Source of the DNA: Croceivirga sp009797885
GTDB taxonomy: Bacteria > Bacteroidota > Bacteroidia > Flavobacteriales > Flavobacteriaceae
Length of the DNA: 64,000 nucleotides
NCBI GenBank assembly: GCA_045866215.1
Contig: AP035880.1
Location: forward strand, 1,054,001 to 1,118,000
Reading direction: 5' to 3'
In this document: piece after piece, positions 49,224-59,100 of the stretch
How the letters are laid out: each line of letters begins with the position of its first letter
Position numbering within the stretch: position 1 is the stretch's first letter
Made by a program: the position numbers and the translations under genes
The notes under the pieces: model-generated
What the model saw: only the letters and a program-made list of their open reading frames with translations
Database searches by the model: none
What the model was told of the DNA's origin: nothing

Positions 49224-50690
49224 ATGAGCGATCAACAACATGAATCCATTCCAACGGAGAGTTATAATTTACCCAAGGTCATCTTTCTGGCATTTGTGGC
49301 CGCGATAGGCGGATTTTTATTTGGGTTTGACAGTGGAGTAATAAACGGTACGGTAGATGCCTTACAGTCGGCATTCAACTCAGATGCAACGGGTACGGGG
49401 TTTAATGTCGCCTCGGTACTTTTGGGATGTGTTGTAGGTGCATTTTTTGCCGGCACACTGGCTGACCGGTTCGGGAGAAAACCCATGATGTTGACCGCAG
49501 GTGTGCTTTTTATCATTAGCGCATGGGGTTCAGGTATCTCCCAAGGTTCATTGGAATTTGTGATTTATCGATTGATTGGTGGGTTGGCCGTAGGTGCGGC
49601 CAGTATACTGGCACCACTTTACATTAGTGAAATTGCACCTTCGAAAATAAGGGGCCGACTGGCCACATTACAACAACTTATGATTGTAATTGGGCTCTTT
49701 ATGGCATTTATGAGCAATTATTTACTTGCGGGGTCTTCCGGTAGTGCCGATGCTGAGCTCTGGTGGGGATTTCAAACCTGGTCATGGATGTTTTGGGCGG
49801 AAATACTACCAGCAGCCATATTTGTTCTTGTGCTGATTTTCATCCCTGAATCACCTAGGTATTTAGTAGCTTCCAACCAATCCGAAAAAGCGACCAAAGT
49901 GCTTGCCTCCATCAGCAATGCCACCCAAGCGGCCGCCAAGGTAGCAGATATAAAATCTACGGTACGGGAAGACAGCCGCCCCAAACTTAACGACATTATC
50001 AGTAAGTATACCGGCAAAATCCACCCATTGGTTTGGATTGGCATCGGCATTGCCGTACTGCAACAGCTTACAGGTATCAATGTCATTTTTTATTATGGGG
50101 CCACACTTTGGCAAGCCGCAGGATTTGCGGAATCCGATGCTTTACTGACCAATGTCATTAGTGGAAGTGTCAATATATTTTTCACTTTTGTGGCCATAGT
50201 CCTGATAGATAAGGTAGGTAGAAAACCTTTGTTATTGGTCGGTTCCATTGGTCAGGCCGTAATGCTGGGTGTCCTTGCCTATCTTTTTGGTACGGCAACC
50301 GTGGATAGCGCCAACAACCTTATTTTAGAGGGAAATAATGGAACCTATGCCTTATTGGCCGCTAATGCTTACATCGCCTTTTTTGCGGCCTCCTGGGGTC
50401 CGGTAATGTGGGTGATGCTGGGAGAAATGTTCCCAAATCAATACAGGGGCGCGGCTTTGGCCGTTTGCGGTATCGCCCAATGGGGATCGAACTTTGCCAT
50501 AACAATGACCTTCCCCATTATGTTGAACTATTTAGGACTCGGTTTCTCCTACGGCGTTTATGCACTGTTTGGTTTTGTAGCTTACTTCTTCGTCAAATCA
50601 CTGGTTAAGGAAACCAAGGGGAGAAGCTTGGAGGATATGTCCCGCGAGCAAGAAGAGGAGGAAAAAAGGCAGGCTGTAACAGGGGGTTGA
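49224..50690 (+). CDS. MFS sugar porter (sugar:proton symporter)
   Basis: A 488-residue inner-membrane transporter with 12 spans. Sugar-porter signatures are present: GFLFGFDSGVINGT in span 1, DRFGRKPMM between spans 2 and 3, RLIGGLAVGAASILAPLYIS, PESPRYLV, QQLTGINVIFYYG in span 7 and DKVGRKPLLL. It is homologous to XylE/GalP-type symporters. It diverges from the epimerase-GMC operon and probably imports the sugar product of that pathway. Confidence 0.95.
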   Translation: MSDQQHESIPTESYNLPKVIFLAFVAAIGGFLFGFDSGVINGTVDALQSAFNSDATGTGFNVASVLLGCVVGAFFAGTLADRFGRKPMMLTAGVLFIISAWGSGISQGSLEFVIYRLIGGLAVGAASILAPLYISEIAPSKIRGRLATLQQLMIVIGLFMAFMSNYLLAGSSGSADAELWWGFQTWSWMFWAEILPAAIFVLVLIFIPESPRYLVASNQSEKATKVLASISNATQAAAKVADIKSTVREDSRPKLNDIISKYTGKIHPLVWIGIGIAVLQQLTGINVIFYYGATLWQAAGFAESDALLTNVISGSVNIFFTFVAIVLIDKVGRKPLLLVGSIGQAVMLGVLAYLFGTATVDSANNLILEGNNGTYALLAANAYIAFFAASWGPVMWVMLGEMFPNQYRGAALAVCGIAQWGSNFAITMTFPIMLNYLGLGFSYGVYALFGFVAYFFVKSLVKETKGRSLEDMSREQEEEEKRQAVTGG

Positions 50691-50759
50691 CGAAACAGTC
50701 AATCTCCCGGAAATACATAATATATTGAAGGTTGTCGGCTAGGATTTGGAACGGATGGA

Positions 50760-51770
50760 TTACCTGAGCCGTTCCAATTCCATGACTTCCTCCATGAACT
50801 GAAAGGTTTCCCTTTTAACGGATTCAAGGTCCTTTGAGGTAATGTACGAAGTCATCACATGGTCTCCTGCATTGGGAAAGGCAACTTTTTCCTTTTTCCC
50901 TTTTGGAGTCCCTAACGAATCGAACATTTTTAGCATTGCCCCTACGGAAACCACACTGTCCTGGTGGATTTCATCTTTGTAATAGTATCCGAGAAATAAC
51001 GGTTGCGTTATTTGTTGAAACGTTTCGGGAGTCATGGTTTCATCCATCAATATCTGCAGATGGGTCAACGCCTCCAGACGGTATTTGGTGGTCCAATACT
51101 GATTTTTTAAAGCGATATCCGTATCAAATTGATGGTAATCACTACCCTTGACCAGTTTTGCCAGCTGTAGTCCCCAAGGTTTTGCCAAAAGCTTTGCATT
51201 GGGGTCAAAAATTTCAATATTGGGTGAATACAAAAGTAAAGCCGAAATATCAGGATCGCCTCCAGCGAGATGTAGAGCCAATGTGCCCCCCGTGGAGGTA
51301 GCCATCAAAATCACTTTTTCCCCCAATTGCTTCCCGATTGCAATAGCTTCTTTTGCGGATTCCAAAACGGCGTCCGCAGTTAAATTCAACATGGGCTCTT
51401 CTTCATGCACACCATGTCCTGCCAGTCTCGGCAAATAAAGATTACAACCAAATCGCTTGGCCGTTTCCCTATGGATGGGGTCGCCCTCTTCCTGACTTGC
51501 GGACCAACCATGTAGATACACGATACTGCAGGGCGTCTTGGTGGGAACACTATCGGACCAAATGATCCTAGCGTGGTTGTCAGGCCTTATATTTTTTAGG
51601 GAAGCTTCCCTTTTTTGGATGATCTGCTCAAGTTGCAATAGATTCGAAGGTACCTCTGGAAGCGATTTATCCAAATTTGGTGAATCTACTTTTGGTCCTA
51701 AAAAATATACTATGACCAGAACACCAACGGTGCCCGCCAAAACCTTCAATAACGTAACCAATGATTTCAT
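50760..51770 (-). CDS. Alpha/beta hydrolase with membrane-anchor N-terminus
   Basis: A 336-residue protein. Residues ~5-25 are hydrophobic (LLKVLAGTVGVLVIVYFLG), a signal anchor. The hydrolase core has IVYLHGWSASQEEGD (oxyanion loop), RLAGHGVHEEE, the elbow MATSTGGTL (Ala replaces the first Gly of GxSxG), LLLYSPNIEIF and a C-terminal NAGDHVMTSY His. Likely a periplasmic-facing esterase or lipase of unknown substrate. Its start region overlaps an upstream open extension of the divergent transporter gene, which argues for a short start there. Confidence 0.82.
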   Translation of the reverse strand: MKSLVTLLKVLAGTVGVLVIVYFLGPKVDSPNLDKSLPEVPSNLLQLEQIIQKREASLKNIRPDNHARIIWSDSVPTKTPCSIVYLHGWSASQEEGDPIHRETAKRFGCNLYLPRLAGHGVHEEEPMLNLTADAVLESAKEAIAIGKQLGEKVILMATSTGGTLALHLAGGDPDISALLLYSPNIEIFDPNAKLLAKPWGLQLAKLVKGSDYHQFDTDIALKNQYWTTKYRLEALTHLQILMDETMTPETFQQITQPLFLGYYYKDEIHQDSVVSVGAMLKMFDSLGTPKGKKEKVAFPNAGDHVMTSYITSKDLESVKRETFQFMEEVMELERLR

Positions 51771-51910
51771 ATATGCGGCTTATTGGCAATCCAAATACAA
51801 ACGTCTATGGACCTTCTCCTTCCAATCTTAGGAGCAGGCCCTTTCATGACCGCCAAATTTTACGTAAAATTATACTTTCCTTTATTTTTTGTCTAATTGA
51901 TTTAAACAAC

Positions 51911-53167
51911 TTGTCCAAAATTCATAGTTTCCTTAAAAGCCTGGGACCGGGACTTTTATTTGCCAGTATGGCCATTGGCACATCCCATTTGGTGCTTTCC
52001 ACTAAAGCCGGAGCACAATATGGTTGGATCATGATTGTTCCGATCCTGCTTGCCAATCTTTTGAAGTACCCTTTTTTTGAATTCGGTATTCGTTATACCA
52101 ACGTCACTAAAAAAAGCCTTATTGAAGGCTATCAAAACCTTGGGAAACGTTATTTGTGGTTATATGCCTTCATTACCCTCATTTCCACTTTTACCATTTT
52201 AGCGGCATTGTACATTGTTACGGCAGGGCTTTTTGCCAATCTTTTTAAAATTTCGGGAATTCCCGTACATATTATTGCGCTAGGATTATTTGCCCTAATT
52301 AGTTTGGTACTGATCATTGGACGTTATCGGCTATTGGAGAACTCCCTAAAACTGGTGGTCAGTGTCCTGTTCGTTTCCCTTTTGATCACTACCGTTCTGG
52401 TATTTTATAAAGGCCAGGTTGCCCCGGTTGTGGATTTTACGGCCCCTCCTATCTTTAATGAAGTCGGGGTCCTATTTTTAATTGGACTTATTGGGTGGAT
52501 GCCAACGGCAGTGGAGGCTTCCGGATGGGTTAGCCTTTGGGGTATGGAAAAATTAAAATCAATGGATCGACCACCCACCACCAAACAGGCGTTACAGGAG
52601 TTTAACCTTGGTTATTTTTTGACGACCGCTTTAGCCGTATTCTTTATGGTAATTGGTTGGAAAACCTTATACGGAACCCAAACCGAACTAAGTGGAAATG
52701 CCGTGGTTTTTGCCGATCAGGTGGTCACCTTGTTTACCGCACATATAGGAGACTGGTCGTACTTTCTCATTGCCGTAGCAGCATTTGCCACTATGTTCAG
52801 TACTTGTATGACCGCCCATGATGCCATCACACGTGTAAGTCTCGATGTTTTGGACAAACTTTTGGATACCCGTAGGTTCGGTCAAAACAAAAAGGCGTTT
52901 ACCTTGGGAGTTCTGATTATGGCGGTAATCAATTGGGTGGTTATTACACTTTTAAGTGCGAATATGGGGAATCTTGTAGCCTTGGCCACATTCGTTTCAT
53001 TTGTCTTTGCCCCCATTTTGGGTTGGATGAACCATAAAACCATCATCTCCAAAGAAGTTCCCCATACATATCAGCCTGGAAAAACCTTACAAACATTAAG
53101 TTATTTGGGCATATTCTTTCTTAGTGCGTTTGCACTGTATTATTGCTGGTTAAGTTTCTTCTCCTAA
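51911..53167 (+). CDS. Nramp-related membrane transporter lacking the DPGN motif
   Basis: A 418-residue protein with about eleven spans, recognised from SLGPGLLFASMAIGTSHLVL in span 1 and GWMPTAVEASGW in span 6. In canonical Nramp metal transporters span 1 has DPGN and span 6 has an MPH-type Met-His; here those ligands are replaced by AIGT and MPTA. The substrate is therefore unlikely to be a simple divalent transition metal. I use TTG 51911; an in-frame ATG at 51761 would add ~50 residues that overlap the divergent gene and do not look like Nramp. Confidence 0.82.
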   Translation: MSKIHSFLKSLGPGLLFASMAIGTSHLVLSTKAGAQYGWIMIVPILLANLLKYPFFEFGIRYTNVTKKSLIEGYQNLGKRYLWLYAFITLISTFTILAALYIVTAGLFANLFKISGIPVHIIALGLFALISLVLIIGRYRLLENSLKLVVSVLFVSLLITTVLVFYKGQVAPVVDFTAPPIFNEVGVLFLIGLIGWMPTAVEASGWVSLWGMEKLKSMDRPPTTKQALQEFNLGYFLTTALAVFFMVIGWKTLYGTQTELSGNAVVFADQVVTLFTAHIGDWSYFLIAVAAFATMFSTCMTAHDAITRVSLDVLDKLLDTRRFGQNKKAFTLGVLIMAVINWVVITLLSANMGNLVALATFVSFVFAPILGWMNHKTIISKEVPHTYQPGKTLQTLSYLGIFFLSAFALYYCWLSFFS

Positions 53168-53176
53168 ACCCAGCTC

Positions 53177-55102
53177 TTAATCAAACAAAATATTGTCGTT
53201 TAGAACGACGATGAGGGAGCGTCTATTTTGCCGATGCAACATTTCCAAGCAATACACCCCATTTTTACAATTGTTCAGGATTTTATCTTCACCGTAACCA
53301 ATGGAGTACAAAATATTGCTCGTGGGAACGCCATGATTCACAAGATAGTCCTTAATGGCATCCGAACGTGCCTGGGTAAGTCTAAAATTGGTGGCGGACC
53401 CACCTCGACTGTCCGTATGGCTTTCTATTCGTAACTGAACCGCTGGAAAACGCTCCACAAAATCAACAACCTTGTCCAATTCAATGGCAATATCCGGGCT
53501 AACTTTTGATACACCATTCCCAAAGAAAAACTTTTTGAGTTTTACAACTTTCTGCCCTTCCCTTTCTTCGACCAAATCATCATAAAGTGCGATTCCAATA
53601 TTTAGGTTCCCTTTTTGAACCTCCTCTATTTGCCCTCCTTCAAATATTGCGGAAAAGATGGAGAATCTGTCCTTTGCGCCTTCAATACGAACTTTTGATT
53701 GCCATGGAATTTCAATGGAGTAGTCCCCTCGATCGTTGGAAAGCGTTTCCTGCAAAAGTTCGCCTCCCGGCCCATATACTTTAATACGGGCATCGGATAC
53801 ACCCTGCATATTGTTCAATCTTACCACCTTGCCATTCAATGCAAAGGTCTTGATTCCAGGTTTTTCATCGACAAAAAATCCAAACACGTCATCTTTTCCC
53901 TTACCACCTACCCTATTGGAAGAAAAATACCCCTGTAAACCGTCTCCATGATTTTTGATGATAAACCCAAAATCATCTGCTTCGGAATTAATGGGTTTGC
54001 CCAGATTCACGGGAATGGTAAAGCCACCTTCCTTAAAATTTGCCTTATAAATATCCATCCCTCCGAGACCATAGAACACATCCGATGAAAAATAAAAAAC
54101 ACCTTCAAAAATGTATGGGGCTATTTCATTGCCCGGGGTATTTATTTTTGGTCCTAGATTGATTGGGGCGGACATTATTTGACCATTACTGGTATTTACA
54201 TAATAAATATCGGTACCTCCATAACCATCTTTCAAATTAGCGGAAAAGTAGAGTCTTGAAGTGCTATCGTCGTAAAAGGGATAATAAAACGAAGTACTTA
54301 GATCCCTCCAAAGGAATTTAAAACTCCCTCCTATTTTTTGCATCCCTATGGAAAGAGCATTTTTTCCACTTTCATCAAATTCAAGTTCTCCTTCAAGGGT
54401 ATTGGAAAGTACATAAAAGATGCTGTTCAAATCTTCTGAAAAATAGGGCGTAGCCTTATGATAATCCGAATCTCGAATGACATTCAGCCTATCTACCTCT
54501 GCCACTTGGCCATTTGCGGCGATCTCACCCTCAAAAACATCCAAGTAGGCCTCACCCGTAGGTTCGTAACTTTCGCCATTTCCCAGTGGGCGTCCACTGG
54601 TCAACAGTAAACCGGTTCCGTAAAAAGCTGGTGAAAAATCGGACTGGGTGCTGTTGGCTTCCAAATTAAACACCTTATAATTCAAGTCTTCATCGCTTCT
54701 ATTTGAAGTCAACAATTCCATGTTAAACTCGGCATTTTCCTGTAATTCCCTGGAGAAGTCCAATTTTTTGTCCGCAAGAAAAGTGGCCAGTCTTTCTTTG
54801 TCGGAGGTCCTTCCCAGTCCTTGGAGCAACATATTAAGGTGATACCCTTCCATTATACTGTCCTGGGCAAACAGCTCGAGATAAATATCCGTTGCCTTTT
54901 CAAACTTGTTGGTTTTAAAATAAGAGTCTGCCAAATTCAAATATTGCCTTGGGGACAGACTGACCCCTTTTTCCAAATCCTTTTCGTAGGCCGAAATGGC
55001 ATTGGCATAGGCATAGGAAAAGAAATAACCATCGCCCCTGGATTCCTTGTACTGTCCATGGAGCATTGCACATCCGAGGACAAAGCAAAAAAGTATGTTC
55101 AT
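53177..55102 (-). CDS. OmpA-family outer-membrane protein with TPR and PD40 regions
   Basis: A 641-residue exported protein (signal MNILFCFVLGCAMLHGQ). Order: TPR-like helices (~20-130), propeller-like PD40 blades (KATPYFSEDLNSIFYVLSN, SRLYFSANLKDGYGGTDIY), a CNA-B/carboxypeptidase-regulatory-like strand domain (LNNMQGVSDARIKVYGPGGE), and a C-terminal OmpA peptidoglycan-binding domain (RIESHTDSRGGSATNFRLTQ). This is the standard partner of PorP/SprF proteins in flavobacteria. It lies 22 bp after the PorP gene (or 10 bp with the start at 55114) and would link that outer-membrane complex to peptidoglycan. Confidence 0.93.
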   Translation of the reverse strand: MNILFCFVLGCAMLHGQYKESRGDGYFFSYAYANAISAYEKDLEKGVSLSPRQYLNLADSYFKTNKFEKATDIYLELFAQDSIMEGYHLNMLLQGLGRTSDKERLATFLADKKLDFSRELQENAEFNMELLTSNRSDEDLNYKVFNLEANSTQSDFSPAFYGTGLLLTSGRPLGNGESYEPTGEAYLDVFEGEIAANGQVAEVDRLNVIRDSDYHKATPYFSEDLNSIFYVLSNTLEGELEFDESGKNALSIGMQKIGGSFKFLWRDLSTSFYYPFYDDSTSRLYFSANLKDGYGGTDIYYVNTSNGQIMSAPINLGPKINTPGNEIAPYIFEGVFYFSSDVFYGLGGMDIYKANFKEGGFTIPVNLGKPINSEADDFGFIIKNHGDGLQGYFSSNRVGGKGKDDVFGFFVDEKPGIKTFALNGKVVRLNNMQGVSDARIKVYGPGGELLQETLSNDRGDYSIEIPWQSKVRIEGAKDRFSIFSAIFEGGQIEEVQKGNLNIGIALYDDLVEEREGQKVVKLKKFFFGNGVSKVSPDIAIELDKVVDFVERFPAVQLRIESHTDSRGGSATNFRLTQARSDAIKDYLVNHGVPTSNILYSIGYGEDKILNNCKNGVYCLEMLHRQNRRSLIVVLNDNILFD

Positions 55103-55124
55103 CTTCCTACACATGGACTTGAAA

Positions 55125-56102
55125 TTAAAAAAACCTTGGCGAATCTATTTGTTTTGGTTTGCCTTTTAACTTATTATTTCTTTTGTTCCTGGTCTTGGAA
55201 CCTCCATCACCGCGCCCCAAATAGAACTTTACTATGGCCTCATGTGAAGCGCCAGCAAACTCCCCAAGACCATTGGTGTTGTAATCATACGAATAGCCAA
55301 AAAATATACTATTGGAAACTTGTAGTCCCGCCACGCCACTAATTGAGTTGTTGATTCGATAGTTGGCCCCTAATGTCAAAGCGTCCAAAAAAAGAAAATT
55401 TGCCGATAGATTGAAGTTAACGGGGATTCCTGGAAGATAGTTCAGTAATACGGCCGGTTTAAATTTGGTTCGGTCAGAGATATCGAAAATATAACCTCCT
55501 ATGATATTGTATTGCAGATCGTTGTCCACAACAGACTCCAATTCCGCCTCATAGATTCCCAAAGTCAAAAAGTTGGGAATGGACAAACCGGCGTACCATT
55601 GCTCTCCATACATAAACAATCCCGCCCCAATGGTTGGATAGAACTGATTGAAATTCTCGCCTCCAATCAAAGGTTCTCCTGGATTTTGAAAATTCCCCTT
55701 GGAAAAATCCAGGTCCAGGATGGATCCCCCAGCATCGATACCAAACGACAGCCAGGAGTCATCGGACATTTTTATTTGGTAGGAATAGGCAACATCAATA
55801 AACGTTTGGGTGGATGGCCCCAACACATCGCTGACCACGTTAAATCCAAGCCCCATTTTTTCATTGGAAAAGGGAATATTGGCCCCGAACCTAATGTTTC
55901 TTGGGGCACCGGGAATATCTACCCATTGTGCCCTATACAATCCTGAGAATTCCGCCGATTCCACAGAACCTACGTAGGCCGGATTAAAACTCCCAATATT
56001 GTACATGTATTGGGTATATTGAGGTTCCTGTTGAGCACGAACCATACACCAGACCATGCTGAATGTAAGGGTTAAATAGATATAATGCTGTTTTCTAAAC
56101 AT
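55125..56102 (-). CDS. PorP/SprF-family type IX secretion outer-membrane protein
   Basis: A 325-residue beta-barrel protein with signal peptide (IYLTLTFSMVWCMVRAQ) and the family start QEPQYTQYMYNIGSFNPAYV. Then come alternating strands (LYRAQWVDIPGAPRNIRFGA, GLGFNVVSDVLGPST, YWYS-type aromatic ends) and a basic C-terminal tail. SprF helps secrete or anchor the giant adhesin SprB in gliding flavobacteria, so this copy likely serves the giant protein encoded just upstream, 10 bp away. Confidence 0.95.
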   Translation of the reverse strand: MFRKQHYIYLTLTFSMVWCMVRAQQEPQYTQYMYNIGSFNPAYVGSVESAEFSGLYRAQWVDIPGAPRNIRFGANIPFSNEKMGLGFNVVSDVLGPSTQTFIDVAYSYQIKMSDDSWLSFGIDAGGSILDLDFSKGNFQNPGEPLIGGENFNQFYPTIGAGLFMYGEQWYAGLSIPNFLTLGIYEAELESVVDNDLQYNIIGGYIFDISDRTKFKPAVLLNYLPGIPVNFNLSANFLFLDALTLGANYRINNSISGVAGLQVSNSIFFGYSYDYNTNGLGEFAGASHEAIVKFYLGRGDGGSKTRNKRNNKLKGKPKQIDSPRFF

Positions 56103-56112
56103 GCTCTTACGG

Positions 56113-59100
56113 TTATTTTATAATTTGAATCCACCCCTTTGTTGCATCCGAACCATCACCTAAATCCAAGACATAAAAGTAGGTTCCTTTGGGTAAATCC
56201 CCATTATCCCCAGTACCATCCCATGTACTGTCATATCCTTGTTCTTCATAGACCAAATTGCCATATCGGTCAAAAATTTGAATGTTATTGTTGGGGAAAT
56301 TTTGATGTCCCACCAAGATTAAGGTATCATTTACGCCATCACCATTTGGCGAAAACAGATTGCATAAAGTCCCTTGATCAACACATTCACTTTGAGATGA
56401 TCTGATTTCCACCGTTGCCGAATTATTGGAATTATCCCCATCTATTGGTACCGAGCTAATTAAACTGGCCGTATTCTCCAATCTTCCCAATTGGGCCACC
56501 CTTACCGAAATAAACAAATTGGTGGAGGCGTCCCCCAACAATTCCGGTATGGTCCAAAGGCCTGTGGTACTATCATAAATTCCGGACTCTGCATTTGTCG
56601 TTACAATCTCAAAACCTGAATTTCCATCAATTAAATCCAAAACCACAACATCTATCCCCCTTTCCATACTTAGGTTGGTTGCCGTAATCGTAAAATTGAT
56701 GACATCCCCAAGTAGCGGTTCGGGAAAATCCACTGATTTTTCAACCAAAATATCTATAGGTTCTGCATTGCAATCTGCAGTAAGGAAGGGGTCACAATTA
56801 TCCAGGGGATCACTTGGCCGCTCCGGAACTGCATCAGTAGTGGGATCGTCCACAACCAAAACTTCCTCCCCGTCCGTCAATCCATCATCATCGGAATCCG
56901 CATCAAAAGGATCGGTCCCCAAATCAATTTCCTCGGCATTGGTAAGACCATCCATATCACAATCACTGGTCCCAAGAGGGGTTCCCCCTACCGAATCACA
57001 ATCGTCCAATGGATCTGTTGCGTCCACATTCACTTCTTGACCATCTTCAATGCCGTCACCATCCGTATCGGGATTATTGGGATCGGTTCCCAAAGCTATT
57101 TCCTCGTCATCATCGAGTCCATCAAAATCCGCATCCAGCAAACAATCGATAACACTTACCGTCACTTCCACAGATTGGTTGGTACATGGAGCTTGTGCCC
57201 CATTGGTGGTATAAACAAACCCGTAGTTTCCCTCCGGTAAGCCGGAAAAATCAACCGTATTATCCGGATTGATGGAAATCGATCCATTGGAAGGATCTGT
57301 ACTAACGGCCCAAAATCCTGGATCCGCACCCGTCAAAGTGGTGTCCAAATCCAAAATAGTGGTACCTCCGGGGCCAACTTGCGAACAAGCCGTGGTATCC
57401 GTAGGTGTTCCAGGGGAGGGTTCGTTATTGACCGTGGCGACAACCTCAGTACGTACAGATGGACAGCCATTTTCCGTGGCCTCCACATAAAAAGAGGTAG
57501 TGCTGGTCAATGTTGGTGTAGTAAAAGAATCCCCAGAACCCAATATTGTTGTTGATGTAGGTGAATCGAACCAATTTAGGATTGCACCCACCGATGCAGT
57601 AGCCGTTAGTGTTACTTCGCCCCGACCACAGAGAATTCCCCCGGCAGTGGACAAAATTGAAGGTGTTGTGTTAATGACCAATGTAACTTCCACCGTTGGA
57701 CTGAAACAACTATCATCTTCATCCAAATAAAATCCATAAAACGTACCTGGGAAGGAAACCGTACTGGGCCTGTAGGCACTGCTCAGTGTTTGATCTGGAC
57801 TTGTACTCCATATTAATACAGCATCGGAAGGAGGGGTTCCTATGATGTAGTCATTCAAATCCACTGCCAACATATCACAAAAATTGGTGGGTTGTGCAGT
57901 GTCAAGAATGGGTGACGGCAAACAATTGTCATCGTCTAAAATAGTTCCTGTGGCCGTACCTCCATCGGCCAAAAGCACCCCGTTGCTTGGCGTACCTAAT
58001 TGCACCGTAAACGTTTCACTGTTTTCCAACTCGTTATCATCAATAATAGGAACTACAATGAATTGGGTCTCTCCGCTATTTCCCAAAAACACTATGGAAC
58101 CTCCGGTATTGTCATAGTCCACTCCCCCCGTAGCAGTACCATCCAGTAAGGTATATGGCACGCTAAACCCTCCTGGTTTTTCAATGTCCAGTGTAACCGG
58201 AATATTGAGTTCCCCTGAGGCCGTATCTTCCTCTATGGCCGCATCACCTACGGACACCAATGCCTGATCATTATCTTCATTTATTATTTGAAGTTGCGGT
58301 ACATCTGCTGCCGTGAGTGCATCGTAAGCACCATCTGTTGAGGTAACATCTCCGGTATCGATAGTATAGGCAATATCACCATCATCGATTAAATCATCCA
58401 CTCCCATGACGATAATTTCAACCCCGGTCCAATTGGTCGGAGTGAGTACCACCTGGCTCGGGCCACTTCCTTCCGTATCATCATATCCGGTCAATGGAAT
58501 GACCACATCACCCGTTGGTCTGGAATCCAACCTAAAAGTAAAAGTCACGGATCCACCTATTTCGGTGGTGTTGCCTGCAGTATTATCAACCCTGACCCCT
58601 GGCATATCGTCATCCAAATTTGTGGCTGCCACCAACGCATCGGGTACAAGATCATATGCATCGTCACTGGTTCCGGGCAATACCCGAACACGAACAGTAT
58701 AACCCTGTGTTCCATCCACTACATCATCATCTTCCCCTGTAACCGTAACAGTTTGCGGAACGTTCCAATTGCCGTTGGTAAATGTCAATACTGCAGGTGC
58801 AACCGTTCCTTCCGCGGTATTAAGGGAAACCACGCTTAAACGCACATTGGTCAGTGGCTGTGCAGTAAGTGCTACCGTAAAAGTATCGGACGTCCCGGAT
58901 TCGCTGGTTTCCGTACTTCCAAGACTTTGAATTATTGTGAGGCCTGCGCTGTCATCATTGGTTATTGTACCTACTCCTACGCCATCCCCTATTGTGCCAT
59001 TGGTCACCCCACTAAGTGTCACGTTGAAGGTCTCATTGCCCTCAACAACATTATCACCGTTGACCGTGACCGTGACCGTGGTGCTCGGGGCTCCGTTCAG

